Assembly (NCBI GenBank): GCA_037176705.1
Contig: CM073885.1
Span: 91,884,501-91,948,500, forward strand
Length of the DNA: 64,000 nucleotides
Direction: 5' to 3'
Source of the DNA: Molossus alvarezi
Taxonomy: Eukaryota; Chordata; Mammalia; Chiroptera; Molossidae
Part shown: positions 10,386 through 21,540 of the stretch, piece after piece
How positions within the stretch are numbered: position 1 is the stretch's first letter
How the letters are laid out: every line of letters starts with the position of its first letter
The notes under the pieces: generated by a model
Seen by the model: only the letters and a program-made list of their open reading frames with translations
Told to the model about the DNA's origin: nothing
The model's database searches: none
Translations under genes and position numbers: made by a program

Positions 10386-11280
10386 CTGGAAGTAGCAAGC
10401 CTCTTTCTAGGAGTTTAAAAATGTATTCCTAGAGCAATTAACAGCAACTAATGTTTAAAAGCAGGAAAGTCATACTACTGGAGAACACTAAAGGAACAAT
10501 TATGGGGGTACTTTAATATTATAGGCATACAAGTTAAGATTTAAGAAACCTACATTCCTGTCTCCTAGTATTATATATGGTAATAGAGAGAACCAGGAAC
10601 AGAGACAGACAGGAGTCATCCTGGGACCCCAACCAACTCTGGGAGTTGGGACAGTTGTATGCATGTACTAGACTGTGCCAACTCAGGAGGAATTGGAAGC
10701 ATATTTGAGGGCAGACTTGCAAGCATTCTCCAAACTGCAAAAGAGACCCATTAACATAGGGTAGAAGCCTCACTGGCCCCACAAGCTTAAGCACAACCTC
10801 CGACCAAGCACTCACCGCACAATAAGCTACTCTTACCCAAGAGAAATGCAGAGTAAGCCAGGCTTAAAAATATCAGAGTCATCCCAATCAATCAGTAAGA
10901 TTTGGTGTATGCCCAAGGCTATGCCTTCTCAGGAATGATCAGAGAGGGAACTCATAGGTCCTGTATTGTAATGTCAGTCTTCAAGCCATACAGATTTCCA
11001 AAGGTAAAGGCCAGGTGGCTATGATTGTGTATGCACCAACAATGATCAGTAAGTGGCTTATGCAAACACACAGGCATCCACCAGGCAGCCAGGGATAAAA
11101 ATCTCAGTAGACACAGCAGAAGTGCACACTGTTGTGAAAATATTTCAGAGTTAGTTCAGACAAAGAACAAGTAAAAAAAATCACCAAGCAAAAAAACAAA
11201 CAAAACAACAACCTCCTAGGGGGAAAGAAATCAGTATCTATGGTTGCTACAATGTGTTTTCTAAAATATCTAGTCATCAG

Positions 11281-11391
11281 CCCTGGCCGGTTTGGCTCAG
11301 CGGTTGGAGCATCGGCCTGCAGACCAGAGTCCTGGGTTCAGTTCCCACTAGGGGCATGTACCAAAAATAAATAAATAAAATAAAATAAAAT
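11281..11391 (+). mobile_element. Head-only mini-Ves SINE with perfect TSD
   Basis: Only the tRNA-like head is present (body 11281-11362, from CCCTGGCCGG through A and B boxes to GGGGCATGTACC). It is followed at once by an AAAAT/AAAT-repeat tail. A perfect 18-bp TSD, AAAATATCTAGTCATCAG, brackets it at 11263-11280 and 11392-11409, so this short form was itself retroposed rather than trimmed later. Confidence 0.92.
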
Positions 11392-12718
11392 AAAATATCT
11401 AGTCATCAGCAACAACAAAAACATTATGAGACATGGAAAGGAACAAAAAAGGTGTCATGAAGCCAGAAAACATAGTATGCAATAGAAACTGTGTTTGAAG
11501 TAAACAGGATGACGGACTTAGCAGACAAAGATTTCAAAGAGCGAATATAAACATGTTCAAAAACTAAAGGAAACCCAGCTCTAATAAATAAAAGGAAGTG
11601 TGAGGACCATATATCATCAAATATAGAATATTAATAAAGAGACAATAATAGTGATGAAAACAGTCACTAGATATGCATAAGAAAGAATCAGTGAATTTAA
11701 AGATGTGTTATTAGAAAGTATGCAATGTGAAACACAGAGAAAAGGAAGAATGAAAATTATTAACAGATACAGACAAGTCGGGAACACCATTAAATGTATC
11801 AACATATGAGCAGGATACCAACAAAAGAGAGAAAGAGAGAAAAAATATTCAAAGAAATAATGACTGAAAAATTCTCAAATGCAAAGAAAACCCTAATCTA
11901 TACATCCAAGAGGCTAAAACATTGTAAATATGACAAATGCAAAGAAAGCTACATCCAGACAGATCATGGTCAAAATGTTGAAAGCCAAAGATAAAGAGAA
12001 AATATCTTGAAAGCTATAAGAAAAAAACAAAACAAAACAAAAACACTTATCATATCCAAGAAAAATCACAATAAGATTAAAAACCAACTTCTCTTCAAAG
12101 CAGTGAGGCCAAGAAGTGGTGAGATGTCTCAAAGTGCTTAAGGTAAAAACTGTCAGCCAGGAATCTTATATCAGGAAAAAATATCTTTCAAAACTTAAGG
12201 TGAAAGAAAGATATGCCAAGATAAAAATAAAACACAAAGAGAATTTGTTGCTAGAAGATATGCTTTATACAAATACAATAGTATGCTTATCAGGCTGAAA
12301 GCAAGTGGCACTAGGCAGCAATTTGAATCCACAAGCAAAAACATAATACTCTTGTTTAAAATGTAATTATGTAAGTAATTTAAAAAGGCAGTATAATTGC
12401 TATTTCTTCTCCATTCTTCCATGATTGAAAATATGAAGAGACCTAAAAGAAGTAAAGAGGTCAAAATAGTAATTTAAAAACTTTCCACAAAGAAAAGTAA
12501 AGCCCAGATGGCGTCATTGGGGAATTGCATCAAACATTCAGAGAAGAATTAATGCCAATCCTTCATCCTTCACAAATCTTTCCAAATTATAAAAATGGGG
12601 AGCATTTCCTAACACATCACATCACACCGTTTTTCTCAATATACCAAAATAAAAGACATCACAAGAAATGAAGCTACAGGCGAATATTCCTTATGAACAT
12701 TAATATACACTCAACACT

Positions 12719-12881
12719 TTGCCTCCTTCTCTTTCTCTTCTTCCTTCTCCTTCCCTCCTCTCCCTCCACCTCTCTCCACCCAACCCTTCATGTCCCCTTC
12801 CTTTCTCCCAGCATCTCTCCTCTTCCTCTCTCGACCTCTCCCTTCATACACAACTTCTCACTTTCCCTTTTTTCCTTAAAA
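12719..12881 (+). repeat. Pyrimidine-rich low-complexity tract
   Basis: About 160 bases are almost wholly C/T (CTTCTC, TCCCTCC, CTCTCC motifs). The reading frames through it (119 and 95 codons, rich in Ser, Pro and Leu) are artefacts of composition. Confidence 0.9.
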
Positions 12882-12883
12882 GA

Positions 12884-12931
12884 AATATATATATACATAT
12901 ATATACACACACACATACATATACACACACT
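12884..12931 (+). repeat. Compound (TA)n/(CA)n microsatellite
   Basis: Alternating TA-rich and CA-rich dinucleotides directly follow the pyrimidine tract. Confidence 0.9.
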
Positions 12932-13112
12932 CATCATTTCTCAACACAAGCACTACCAAAGTCAACCCAGCATTATATAAAAATAGTTTTTTACTATGGC
13001 CAAGTGGAATTTATCTTAAGAATGCAAGGTTTGTTTAATATCTGCCAGTCAATTAGTGCTATATACCATATTAATTAGTAAAGGATAAAACCCATATCAT
13101 CATCTAAATATA

Positions 13113-13239
13113 CAGGGGAGGGCAAAAGTAGGTTTACTGCTATGAGGACACAAAACAGTTTATTCTTCTATTATTATTTATTATTGTATTACATAGTTTT
13201 CTATATGAACAACTGTAAACCTACATTTGCCCACTCCTG
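13113..13239. mobile_element. Mariner-type MITE (127 bp) with terminal inverted repeats
   Basis: The ends are CAGGGGAGGGCAAAAGTAGG and, reversed, CAGGAGTGGGCAAATGTAGG. The terminal inverted repeats are about 24 bp with few mismatches and are flanked by TA dinucleotides (13111-13112 and 13240-13241), the Tc1/mariner target. The interior is AT-rich and non-coding, so movement must have depended on a transposase from elsewhere. It sits inside the old L1's ORF2 and therefore inserted after it. Confidence 0.9.
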
Positions 13240-13574
13240 TATGCAGAAAATATTATTTAAAATTCAACACATATTGTGATAAAACTGCTCAACAAACTAG
13301 GAATGAAAGACACCTTTCTCAACCAGCTACAAAAATAGCCCATCTACAAAATGTCCACAGTGACATTAAACTTAATGGTGGAAGTCTCAGTGCTTTGTTC
13401 GTAAGACCAGGAACAAGACAGGACGTGTGATCTTGCCACTTCTGTTTAGCATTGTACAGAACATCCTGGCGAGGGTGATTAGGCAGGACAAAGAAACAAA
13501 AGGCATATGGATTGTGAAGAAGTAAAACTACCTTTATTCCAGATGACATGGTCTTGTATACAGGACATCCAAAG

Positions 13575-13576
<2 letters not shown>

Positions 13577-13608
<32 letters not shown>
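13577..13608 (+). repeat. (CA)16 microsatellite
   Basis: An uninterrupted run of CA dinucleotides within the L1 ORF2 relic. It is long enough to be length-variable. Confidence 0.95.
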
Positions 13609-13610
<2 letters not shown>

Positions 13611-14475
13611 ATTGGAACAAATAAACATGTTTAGCAGTAGATATACACACAAAAGTCAACTGTGTTTCTATAAAATAACAATAAATGTTCTGAAGATAAA
13701 ATTAGGAAAACAATTTCATTTACAATAACATGAAAAACAATAGAAGACATAAATATAAATTTAACAAAAGAGGTATGAAGCTTCTACAGTGAAAATTACA
13801 AAATGTGATAACCAGAAATTAAAGTTCTATGTAAGTCATAAGACATCTCATGTTCATAGAGTGAAACACGATAGTGTGGTGATGGCAATGCCCTCCCAAC
13901 TGATGCACCAATTCAGTGCAATCCCAATGAAACCCCTGCCAGCTTACAAATTGTTTTTTACAGACATCAATTTTTGAATCTGATAAATCCAGGATGCATT
14001 AAGAACTATAACTCAATGATAAAAAAACAACAACAAATATTTCAATTAAAAATGAGCAAAGGCTTAAATACACATTTCTCCAAAGAAGATATATAAATGT
14101 CCAGTAAGCATATTATAAGATTCTGAGAAACACTAGGCATTAGAGAAGTAAAAATAAAAACTATAAAGTGATCTCACTTCACATCCTATAGAATTGAAAT
14201 AATCAAAGACATATACTAAATCTTGGTGATAATATGAAGGAACTGGGAACCTTATACATTGCTGGTGAGAATGTAAAATGGTGCAGCCACTTTTCTGGAA
14301 AACAGTTTGGCAACCACTCAAATAATTAATAGTTACCTTATCACCCAGCAATTCCATTTCTACTCAAGAGAATTTGAAACACATCCACATGAAAGCTAAT
14401 ATACAAATGTTCCTCGTAGCATTATTTATAATAGTTGAAAGGTAGAAACAACCAAAATTCAAAAATAACAATATC

Positions 14476-14656
14476 AGGAAGGAAGAGGGAGAGAGAGATA
14501 GAAACATTGATGAGAGAGAACATCAATTGGCCGCCTCCTGCATGTCCCCACTGGGGATCGGTCCCACAACATGGGCATGCGTCCTGACCGGGAATCGAAA
14601 GAGCAACCTCTTGGTGTGTGGGTCAATGCTCAACCACTGAACCACACCAGTCAGGC
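14476..14656 (-). mobile_element. Ves SINE (type A), no clear tail
   Basis: Minus-strand type A body and head, ending at the reverse complement of GCCTGACTGGTGTGGTTCAG. It splits the 3' UTR of the old L1. The usual T-rich tail is missing or eroded at the left edge, and I see no certain TSD. Confidence 0.85.
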
Positions 14657-15039
14657 TGGTATGTATTTTCTTTAGGAGGAACTAGAGTATTCTAAAATTG
14701 AATTGTGGTGATGAGGACACAACCCTGTGAGTAAACTGGAAACTTTAAGGGGGTTAATGGTATGTATGTGAATCATGTCTCAATAAAGCTGTTAAAAAGA
14801 TCATTGTTTACACAAATTAATGTAATAGTATAAAATGTGTGTAAGTATAATGTATGAAAACAATAGCAAAAAAGACTAGGAAGAAATATAATGAAAGGTT
14901 TTTATAGTGTCAGCCAACATACCATAAAATACTTAGATTGTATAAAATCTGATACAAAATACTCAGGTAATCCAAAAGTTGTCAGGTAAACAAATGGAAA
15001 CAAAGAATAGATTGTACAAACAGATAATAAATAGCAAGA

Positions 15040-16500
15040 TGTACTACTTGATTTCCAGACTTACTATGAAGCTCAGTAATCAAGACAACAAGGAATGTGG
15101 GACAGAGAAATGCATCTATGGAACAGAGTGGAGAGTTCACAAACAGACCTACACAAAGAGGCACAACTGATTTTTGACAAAGGTAAACACAGTTTTGTGA
15201 GGAGATGACATTTTAAAACAAAAAGTAGTATATGGGGCCTTGGCCAGTTTGGCTCAGCAGTTAGATCATCGGCCCGTGGACCAGAGAGACCCGGTTTGGT
15301 TCCCATTAAGGGCATGGACCTCAGTGGCAGTTTGTCCTTGGCCTTCGGTTGGGGTCATGTGGGTGGCTACCAGTTGATGTGCCTCTCTCACAGTGATGTT
15401 TCTCTCTCTCCTCCTCCCTCTCTCCCTTCCTCTCTATCTGAACATAAATGCAAAAGTGTCCTCTGGTGTAGATAAAAAATAAAAATAAAAGTAGTATATG
15501 GGGAAATTGGATAGAAATATGCAAAGAAACAACAACCCTACAACCGATTAATACCTTGCATCATATGCAAAAAGTAGCTCAAAATGGATCCATAGACATA
15601 AATATAAAACCTAATGTTATGAAACTTCTAGAAGACATCATAGAAGAAAGTCTCTGGTCTTTATATGGTATAGATTTCTGAGACATCACAAAAGGAAATC
15701 ACAGTCAAAAACTTCATCAACATTTAAAGACACTTGTATTTGAAAGAGACTATAAAGATACTGAAAAGACAAGCTGCAGACTACAAAGAAATACTTGCAA
15801 AATATATATCTGATATAAAAAGCTTTTATCCAGAATGTATAAAGATCTCTCAAAAGCCAATAATAATGAAACAACTGAATAAAAACCAGGCAGAATATTT
15901 GAGCACACACTTTGGTGAAAATATTATTGTCACAAATATACACAGATTTCAGTAAGCTCAACATCATTAGTAATTAGAAAACTGCAAACAAAAATTACAA
16001 TGAGATATCTCTACATACCTCCTACATTTGCTAAAGTGATAAAGGCTGATCTCCTACTAAATGTTAGCAAGTACTTGGAGAAACTAGACATTTCCTACAC
16101 TGCTTGAATGGAATAAAAATGGCACAACCATTCTGGAAAAGTTTGTCAATGTCTTAAAAAGTTAAGCATAGACCTAACATATGATCTAGGCATTTTACTT
16201 CCAGTCATTTATCCCTGAGGAATGAAAATATATGTTCATGAAAAACTGGTATGTCAACGTTTATAATGTTAAAGTGTCTTTCAACAGATGAATTGATCAA
16301 CCAATTTATAATTGATCCAATGCTGCTCAATTATAAAGAATAATGAACTATTATATGAAACAACATAGATGAATATCAACATGATATTGCTGAGTAACAA
16401 AGCCAGAAAAAAACAATAATTAGGATATGCTCATCTAATAGTAGTAAGTTCAACTCAGTGCTTTATGAATGTATGTAAAGTATTAATTGAAAATGACTAA
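15040..16500 (+). mobile_element. Second old L1 fragment: ORF2 C-terminal half
   Basis: 'tccagacttactatgaagctcag', 'gaacagagtggagagttcac' and 'caactgatttttgacaaagg' (15054-15182) restart ORF2 sequence that the previous L1 had already passed, so this is a separate copy. It continues through 'cttctagaagacatcatag', 'acatcattagtaattag' and 'attataaagaataatgaac'. A Ves splits it at 15238-15486. Frames are broken throughout. 14800-15040 may be part of it but is too diverged to call. Confidence 0.75.
15238..15486 (+). mobile_element. Ves SINE (type B) with perfect TSD
   Basis: Plus-strand type B with head CCTTGGCCAGTTTGGCTCAG and end GTCCTCTGGTGTAGATAAAA. A perfect 17-bp TSD, AAAAGTAGTATATGGGG, is at 15221-15237 and 15487-15503, inside the L1 ORF2 relic. 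Confidence 0.95.
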
Positions 16501-16509
16501 ACCTACACT

Positions 16510-18270
16510 ATACTATAAAAGTTTTGCCATTTCTTTACTTAGACTTCATTAACTCAATATTGAAAGTTCATTTATCTTTTTCCATGTATACACAAACCTT
16601 AAAAATAAGCACTGCACATATTGGATGTTTTCTTTTAAAGGCAAACCTTTCAATGGGTATATAAAGTATATTAGAAACCTTCTGTGCTCAGTAATAAAAT
16701 ATAAAGTTGAGCTAAATGAAGTTAAGCAAAACAAAATCTCTGTTTCAGAAGTTATAGGGCCAAAATTAAGAAGGAGAAATAAATGTGGAATGAACACAAT
16801 ATACCAGCAGATTCTCATGAATAATTTAGAGGAAAAGAATTACCAGGATTCCTGCAGACTGTGCACTTGGGGATACTCATAGCCTGTGCTTTTTGGCAAC
16901 GCTAAAGAACAGCACTGTCGTGAAAGTAGCATCCCACTGGCTGCTTCTGGCTTGGGAGGCAGGATGGAATTAGGTGGAGAGGAAGAGACGTTTCAGAATA
17001 GTTTTGAGATTCAAGAATTGAAGCAATGATGGTGGAAAACAGAAAGCACGGAAGAAGATGGTATGATTTCAAAGAAATATTGTGGTCCCCACCACCTTGC
17101 AAAGTATATGAGAACTTGAGCTAGAGAACTGAGTTATTTTGAATTTGCTCTTTGACATTAAAATGATGCTTCTCTAGTGTAACACAGTCTCTATGGGATT
17201 CTTCCCCTTGGAATCATGAAAAGAAAGGAATCTGTGTGAGTATTTTCTTTGTCCTCCCAAGGATAATACATATCAAATTCCATTCTGGAGGCATAGGGGA
17301 AGAAGTTAATTCATACATAAAACAGAGGCCTTAGGGCATTGACTGGAGCTTAATTCTTTCATGAAATCCCAGTTGAGAATAGGTGTAAGTGGATCACAAC
17401 AAGCCTCCTAAGGGTACTTTCACAGAAACCAGGGCAAAAATATAGCCAGGCTTTTGGAATCTGACATTTCTTGGCAAAGGAATGAAATAGATCAAGTTTT
17501 GTTTTGTTTTAGAATTAAAATGAATAATTTTATTTATTTATTTGTTTGTTTGTTTAATTTTTTTCTGGTAGTGGTTTGAGGAATCACAACTTTGTATTTA
17601 ACTCAATTTGGGTTTTACAGAATTCTCTATTATAACCTACTATAGCCAAGGTATTAGATGGTTAAGAGGGAGCCTCCCATTGCATTTTCTGTTTATCTCA
17701 TGCATGACTATAGGACCAAGAAATAAGAGATATCCACTAATATATTACTTCTATAAGAAATGATAATAAAAAGCATGTTTAACAAGAGTGAATGAATGTG
17801 TCAGATTTCAAAGTACAGTGGGCAACTGAAAACCACAGACAGAAACACTTCCTCCCAGTAAGAACTGTGCTTGAATTGCTTTATACCGAGATTCTGTAAG
17901 TCTTTTGCCTACAACTATTTTAACTGTTTTCTAAAAATCAATTTATTTTACTAAGTAACTATGTGAATCGAGGATGTTTATTATTAGTAGACCTAAATAC
18001 TGCTCAAAGTAGTATTGATTACACCTCACAGCTCATTTCCCCACAACTTTCTGGATTTTTGACAAAGCTCACACCTTAGCATGTTACCAACTTTAATTAC
18101 TGAGGAAGTTTAAACCTTTGTTTGCTTACCAAGAGGACATGATTTCCAAGAGGTCAACCAGACAATTTTACATAAATGAGCAAGAAATCTCTGGTCCTTG
18201 GGGCTAATTCATCACTACTTGGTTGGTAGAATGTATAGGGCTTGTTGGTGTGCGGCCAACTCTAAGGTAT
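16510..18270. other. Unique AT-rich sequence, no gene seen
   Basis: No recognisable exon or repeat was found apart from a short TTTA/TTTG low-complexity patch near 17528-17560. The small frames on both strands lack domain signatures. Confidence 0.5.
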
Positions 18271-18274
18271 TTTA

Positions 18275-18610
18275 TTATTATTATTTAAAAAATATTGTTG
18301 AGAGTATTATAGATGTCTCCCCTTTTGCCCCCCTCCATGTCCCCCTCCCCCTAGTTCCCATCCTGCCCAGGCCTTCACCACCCTATTGTCTGTGTCCATG
18401 GGCAATGCATATATGCATACAAGTTCTTTGGTTAATCTCTTCTGGACACCCTCCACCCCTCCTCCCTCTGGGATTCATCAGTTTTTTCCATGTTTTCATG
18501 ATTCTGGTTCTATTTTAATCAAAATAAGCTAGCCAGAGAAAGACCAATATCATGTGATCTCACTTTTATGTGGAATCGAATGAACAAAATGAACTCATGA
18601 ATAAATTGAT
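18275..18610. mobile_element. L1 3' end with inverted 5' segment (twin-priming product)
   Basis: 18275-18520 is L1 3' UTR in minus orientation (GATGTCTCCCCTTTTGCCCC, TGTGTCCATGGGCAATGC). From about 18523 the orientation flips: 'taagctagccagagaaagacc' and 'catgtgatctcacttttatg' are ORF2-end sequence reading on the plus strand. Adjacent 3' and inverted 5' segments are the hallmark of twin priming. No certain TSD was found. Confidence 0.75.
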
Positions 18611-18741
18611 CAAGTTTTAATCAGGTTTATTTCAAAGAATTGGTGCCATGTAGCAGAAACTGGCTACTGGGGCTCACTCTGTGAGAGGAAGATTTGGTGA
18701 GATCGTTGTGAGATAGCCCCTATCTCAGAAGGTCATGGAGA

Positions 18742-18768
18742 GGAGAGAGAGAGAGAGAGAGAGAGAGC
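18742..18768 (+). repeat. (GA)n microsatellite
   Basis: About 13 GA units in unique sequence, not attached to a SINE body. Confidence 0.9.
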
Positions 18769-18774
18769 GAGCAC

Positions 18775-20968
18775 ATGTTCATTTGAGGGTTCTAGAGGGC
18801 TAGTCTCATCTCTTATTAACCTATCCATTTGCTACTCATCCTTTTTCTGTCTTATATTCATATTTGTCCTGAATGGCCCTGGACTTATGTGACACTTTCT
18901 CTTTTCAAAGCCCTGATTTTCAAACTGCTTATGTACCCTTAGAAAATTTGCTTTATTTTCCCCCATTATACTCTGCAGAATAAGAAGTACCAACTTTTCT
19001 TATAATCCAAAGAATGACTTTCTTCTAGTAGAGTCTTACAGCCTTCTAATTTGAGACTTGGATCCCAGTACTGTAGTCGTTTAAAGTGAAGGTCATGTTT
19101 GCTTCACTAATTTCTTATGTAATCTTCCATATACTTTATTTATGTGAAGGTACATTTAATGTGTAATTTTTAGACATGTTTTCTTTTAAAAAATGTTAGC
19201 TACTATAAATAGTACATTGTACACTGCTTCCCCCCAGCACAGAGCACTTCAATCTTATTTTTTGAAATACAATCACCTTCCTGAGTGGAATATAAAGGAA
19301 AAAATGAGAAGAAAACTTGATTTCTTCAGCACTAAATATCTTCCCTAGTTGCCACAGGTTTTGGCTTACCCACCAAAGGAAATGTGTACGCATGCAGGTA
19401 ATCTCACAACCTGTGTTATTAATTAAATGTGCTGTCTAGAGAAGATAATTCATCACAAAGCTTGAAACAAACTCTTGAAAAGCTCTTTAAATGCATCTTT
19501 TTGGGGGGTTTAAATTTTGTCATGTAGACAGGACTTTAGACTAGCCCTAAACTTTATTAAGGGATCAGATATATTTAGTAAGATATTAGTTCAAGTACAC
19601 TTTATTTACACAGAGTTTTTATGATTAATAACTCGAGTTTTTGTCAGCCAAGAGTTTCAGCAGTTTTTAGCATAATAATCATTTGTAAACGTTCTTGGTT
19701 TTAGTCAGTGATTTTGGTTTCCTCGAGTTCCTTGTTTATGCCACAACAATGTGAGAGCATAAAACAGCCCCTTTGTTCATTCGAGCATGGTTCTAAATTG
19801 AAAACTATTTGTACCTTACGATATTAACTCTTAACAGTTCATAAAAGAAGGCTGTGATATCATTTTGGGGGGGAAAAGCAGTAAGCTGTAAAAACTGTAG
19901 CTATTCTTATCTTGGCCTCTTGTAATCTGACTCCTTCATTTGTCCGTAAGGAAGAACCTGGGAAAGATGCTTTATGGTGCCTGCACTTGCAAAATAAGAT
20001 ATGGAATTAGCTTGAGATGCAGTAAATGACTTTGTGTTTCCCATAAAGCCGACATTACACCAAATAACAATTACTCTTAGGAACATTTCTAAGTCATTCT
20101 ATTTTATTTTTAGTTTTATAATATTTACTTGTAAATTAAATTTTACTTCTTAAATGAAAGAGTTTTCTAAATGAGAAGAAAACACCTCCTGTGGTTGTTT
20201 CTAATTTCATTTCTGCTAACATAGCTCTTGGCACTAGAAATGCAGAACAATTTTCAGGGAGCACTGTCAACCATGTAATTTCTTGGCAAATATATGACAA
20301 TTACTTTCCATGTAATTATAGTGTCATTCCACGCGACCCTATAGCTTAGTCAAGAAGAGATTTACCAGGTCATCTTGTCCATCATTCTACTTGTGGTTGT
20401 TGCCTGGTGTCAGTGTCCTGGTCACACCATATTTGTGACTCCACTTAATACTGCAGTCAGGTCAAAGCCCGAAAATTCAGTACAGGCAACTGAGTATCTT
20501 ATGCTAGTGGGTTATTTATTTGAATTAAGACTAAGGCATACTTTTGGGTTTCCTTTTATTAGTCATTACTACTTCAGCACCATGTACTAATGAGTGTTGA
20601 GGACTGTCTTTAAAGAAGCAAATATAAGTTTTAAACTGATAAATTAACATAAAGAGAAAATGAAGGATCAAATACCAAAGCATTACAAAAAGGGATAACA
20701 ATTTTAACTTTAGAAAAGTTGTATTTGACATTGAAAACTCTTCCAAACTTAAAGTGCTCTTTTCAAACATTTTTCACTTAAAATAAGTCTAAAAACTCAT
20801 GACCCGATTTTTGAAAAGGAACTGTAAAAGGAAATACACCGTTCTTCACACTCACAAGCTACAGTACATTTTATTTATTTGTTTTGTATTATTTTTATCA
20901 AAATGATATTTATAATAACTGCTCAAATATATATCTTGTAACTAGTTTAAAGTTTTGATGTGACCATT
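18775..20968. other. Repeat-poor unique sequence, no gene seen
   Basis: No mobile element or exon is recognised. The frames at 19196-19393 and 20375-20590 have no recognisable features. The stretch ends at the TSD of the next Ves. Confidence 0.5.
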
Positions 20969-20986
20969 AAGAATATTATGTAGAGC

Positions 20987-21196
20987 CCAGCCGGTGTGAC
21001 TCAGTGGTTGAGCATCGACTCATGCACCAATAGGTCACCAGGTTTGATTCCAGGTCAGGGCACATGCCCAGGTTGTGGGCCCAATCCCCAGTGGGGTGGC
21101 ATACAGGAGGTGGCCAATTGATGTTCTCTCTCATCGATGTTTCTATCTCTCTCTCCCTCTACCATCTTCTCTCTTTAAAAAAAAATTCAATTAAAA
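20987..21196 (+). mobile_element. Ves SINE (type A) with perfect TSD
   Basis: Plus-strand type A copy (CCAGCCGGTGTGACTCAG head, CCCCAGTGGGGTGGCATACAGG body, A-rich tail). The 18-bp TSD AAGAATATTATGTAGAGC is at 20969-20986 and 21197-21214. It lies only about 60 bp upstream of the AFG1L-like exon's splice acceptor. Confidence 0.95.
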
Positions 21197-21272
21197 AAGA
21201 ATATTATGTAGAGCACTATGAAATAGCTTCATTTAAAAATATCTAAAATTTTATATATTTTTTTGTTTATAG

Positions 21273-21495
21273 CCTATACAGTTCAGACACCAGAGAGTGT
21301 GCCTCCCACTGTGGCTACAGAATCTTCTATGAAAGCTTTGGCTGTTTGCAATGGACCTCTAGACTGCTATGACTTTCTGATCAAAGCTCATAAGTTAAAG
21401 GATGATGAACATCAAAGACGAGTCATGCAGTGTTTATAGAAATTACATGAGGACCTTAAGGGATATAGTATAGAGGCAGAAGGCCTTTTTCAAAG
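21273..21495 (+). pseudogene. AFG1L: Broken AFG1L (LACE1)-like exon, splice sites retained
   Basis: AFG1L is a mitochondrial AAA-type ATPase. This exon would encode the region after the presequence and before the Walker A domain. A T-rich tract and TTTATAG acceptor (21271-21272) precede it, and CAAAG|GTGAGA forms a good donor at 21495/21496. The frame from 21275 reads YTVQTPESV... then ALAVCNGPLD, DFLIKAHKLKDDEHQRR and, after the lesion, KLHEDLKGY and EAEGLF, which I recognise from mammalian AFG1L from memory. Lesions: TAG at 21437-21439 where homologues have Gln (a single C-to-T change), and a T-run at 21486-21490 that is one base short for the expected Phe-Ser-Lys end, shifting the frame into the donor. 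With that base restored the exon would end on a codon boundary. Flanking introns rule out a processed copy. It is either an inactivated or misassembled exon of the real gene or a genomic duplicate. No other AFG1L exon was recognised in the window. Confidence 0.8.
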
Positions 21496-21540
21496 GTGAG
21501 ATCTGTATGATGCTAAAGATTAAACAGTTGAAAGTGTAAG

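Larger units (their letters stand above)
10540..14797 (+). mobile_element. Old, nearly full-length L1 (5' UTR, ORF1, ORF2 pieces, 3' UTR), heavily interrupted
   Basis: From about 11510 the sequence follows L1 ORF1 ('gcagacaaagatttcaaagagcg', then 'tgttgaaagccaaagataaagag' at 11978 and 'gccaggaatcttatatc' near 12155). ORF2 landmarks follow: RT-domain 'cccagatggcgtcattggg' at 12508, 'aagaatgcaaggtttgtttaat' at 13017, 'ggaacaagacaggacgtg' at 13410, and the C-terminal 'ctggtgagaatgtaaaatgg' near 14261. The end is 'atgtctcaataaagctgtt' at 14777-14795. The 10540-11440 segment is probably its 5' UTR (inference). A stretch between ORF1 and the ORF2 RT region (near 12470-12500) is missing. Insertions inside it are listed separately. 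There is no open reading frame. Confidence 0.8.

Noticed and set aside
12693..13078. 119- and 95-codon frames rich in Ser, Leu and Pro
   Set aside because: They are produced by the pyrimidine tract and the CA/TA repeat.
21273..21495. Processed AFG1L pseudogene
   Set aside because: Only one exon is present and it is flanked by an acceptor with a T-rich tract and a donor, with no poly-A tail or TSD, so it is not a reverse-transcribed mRNA.
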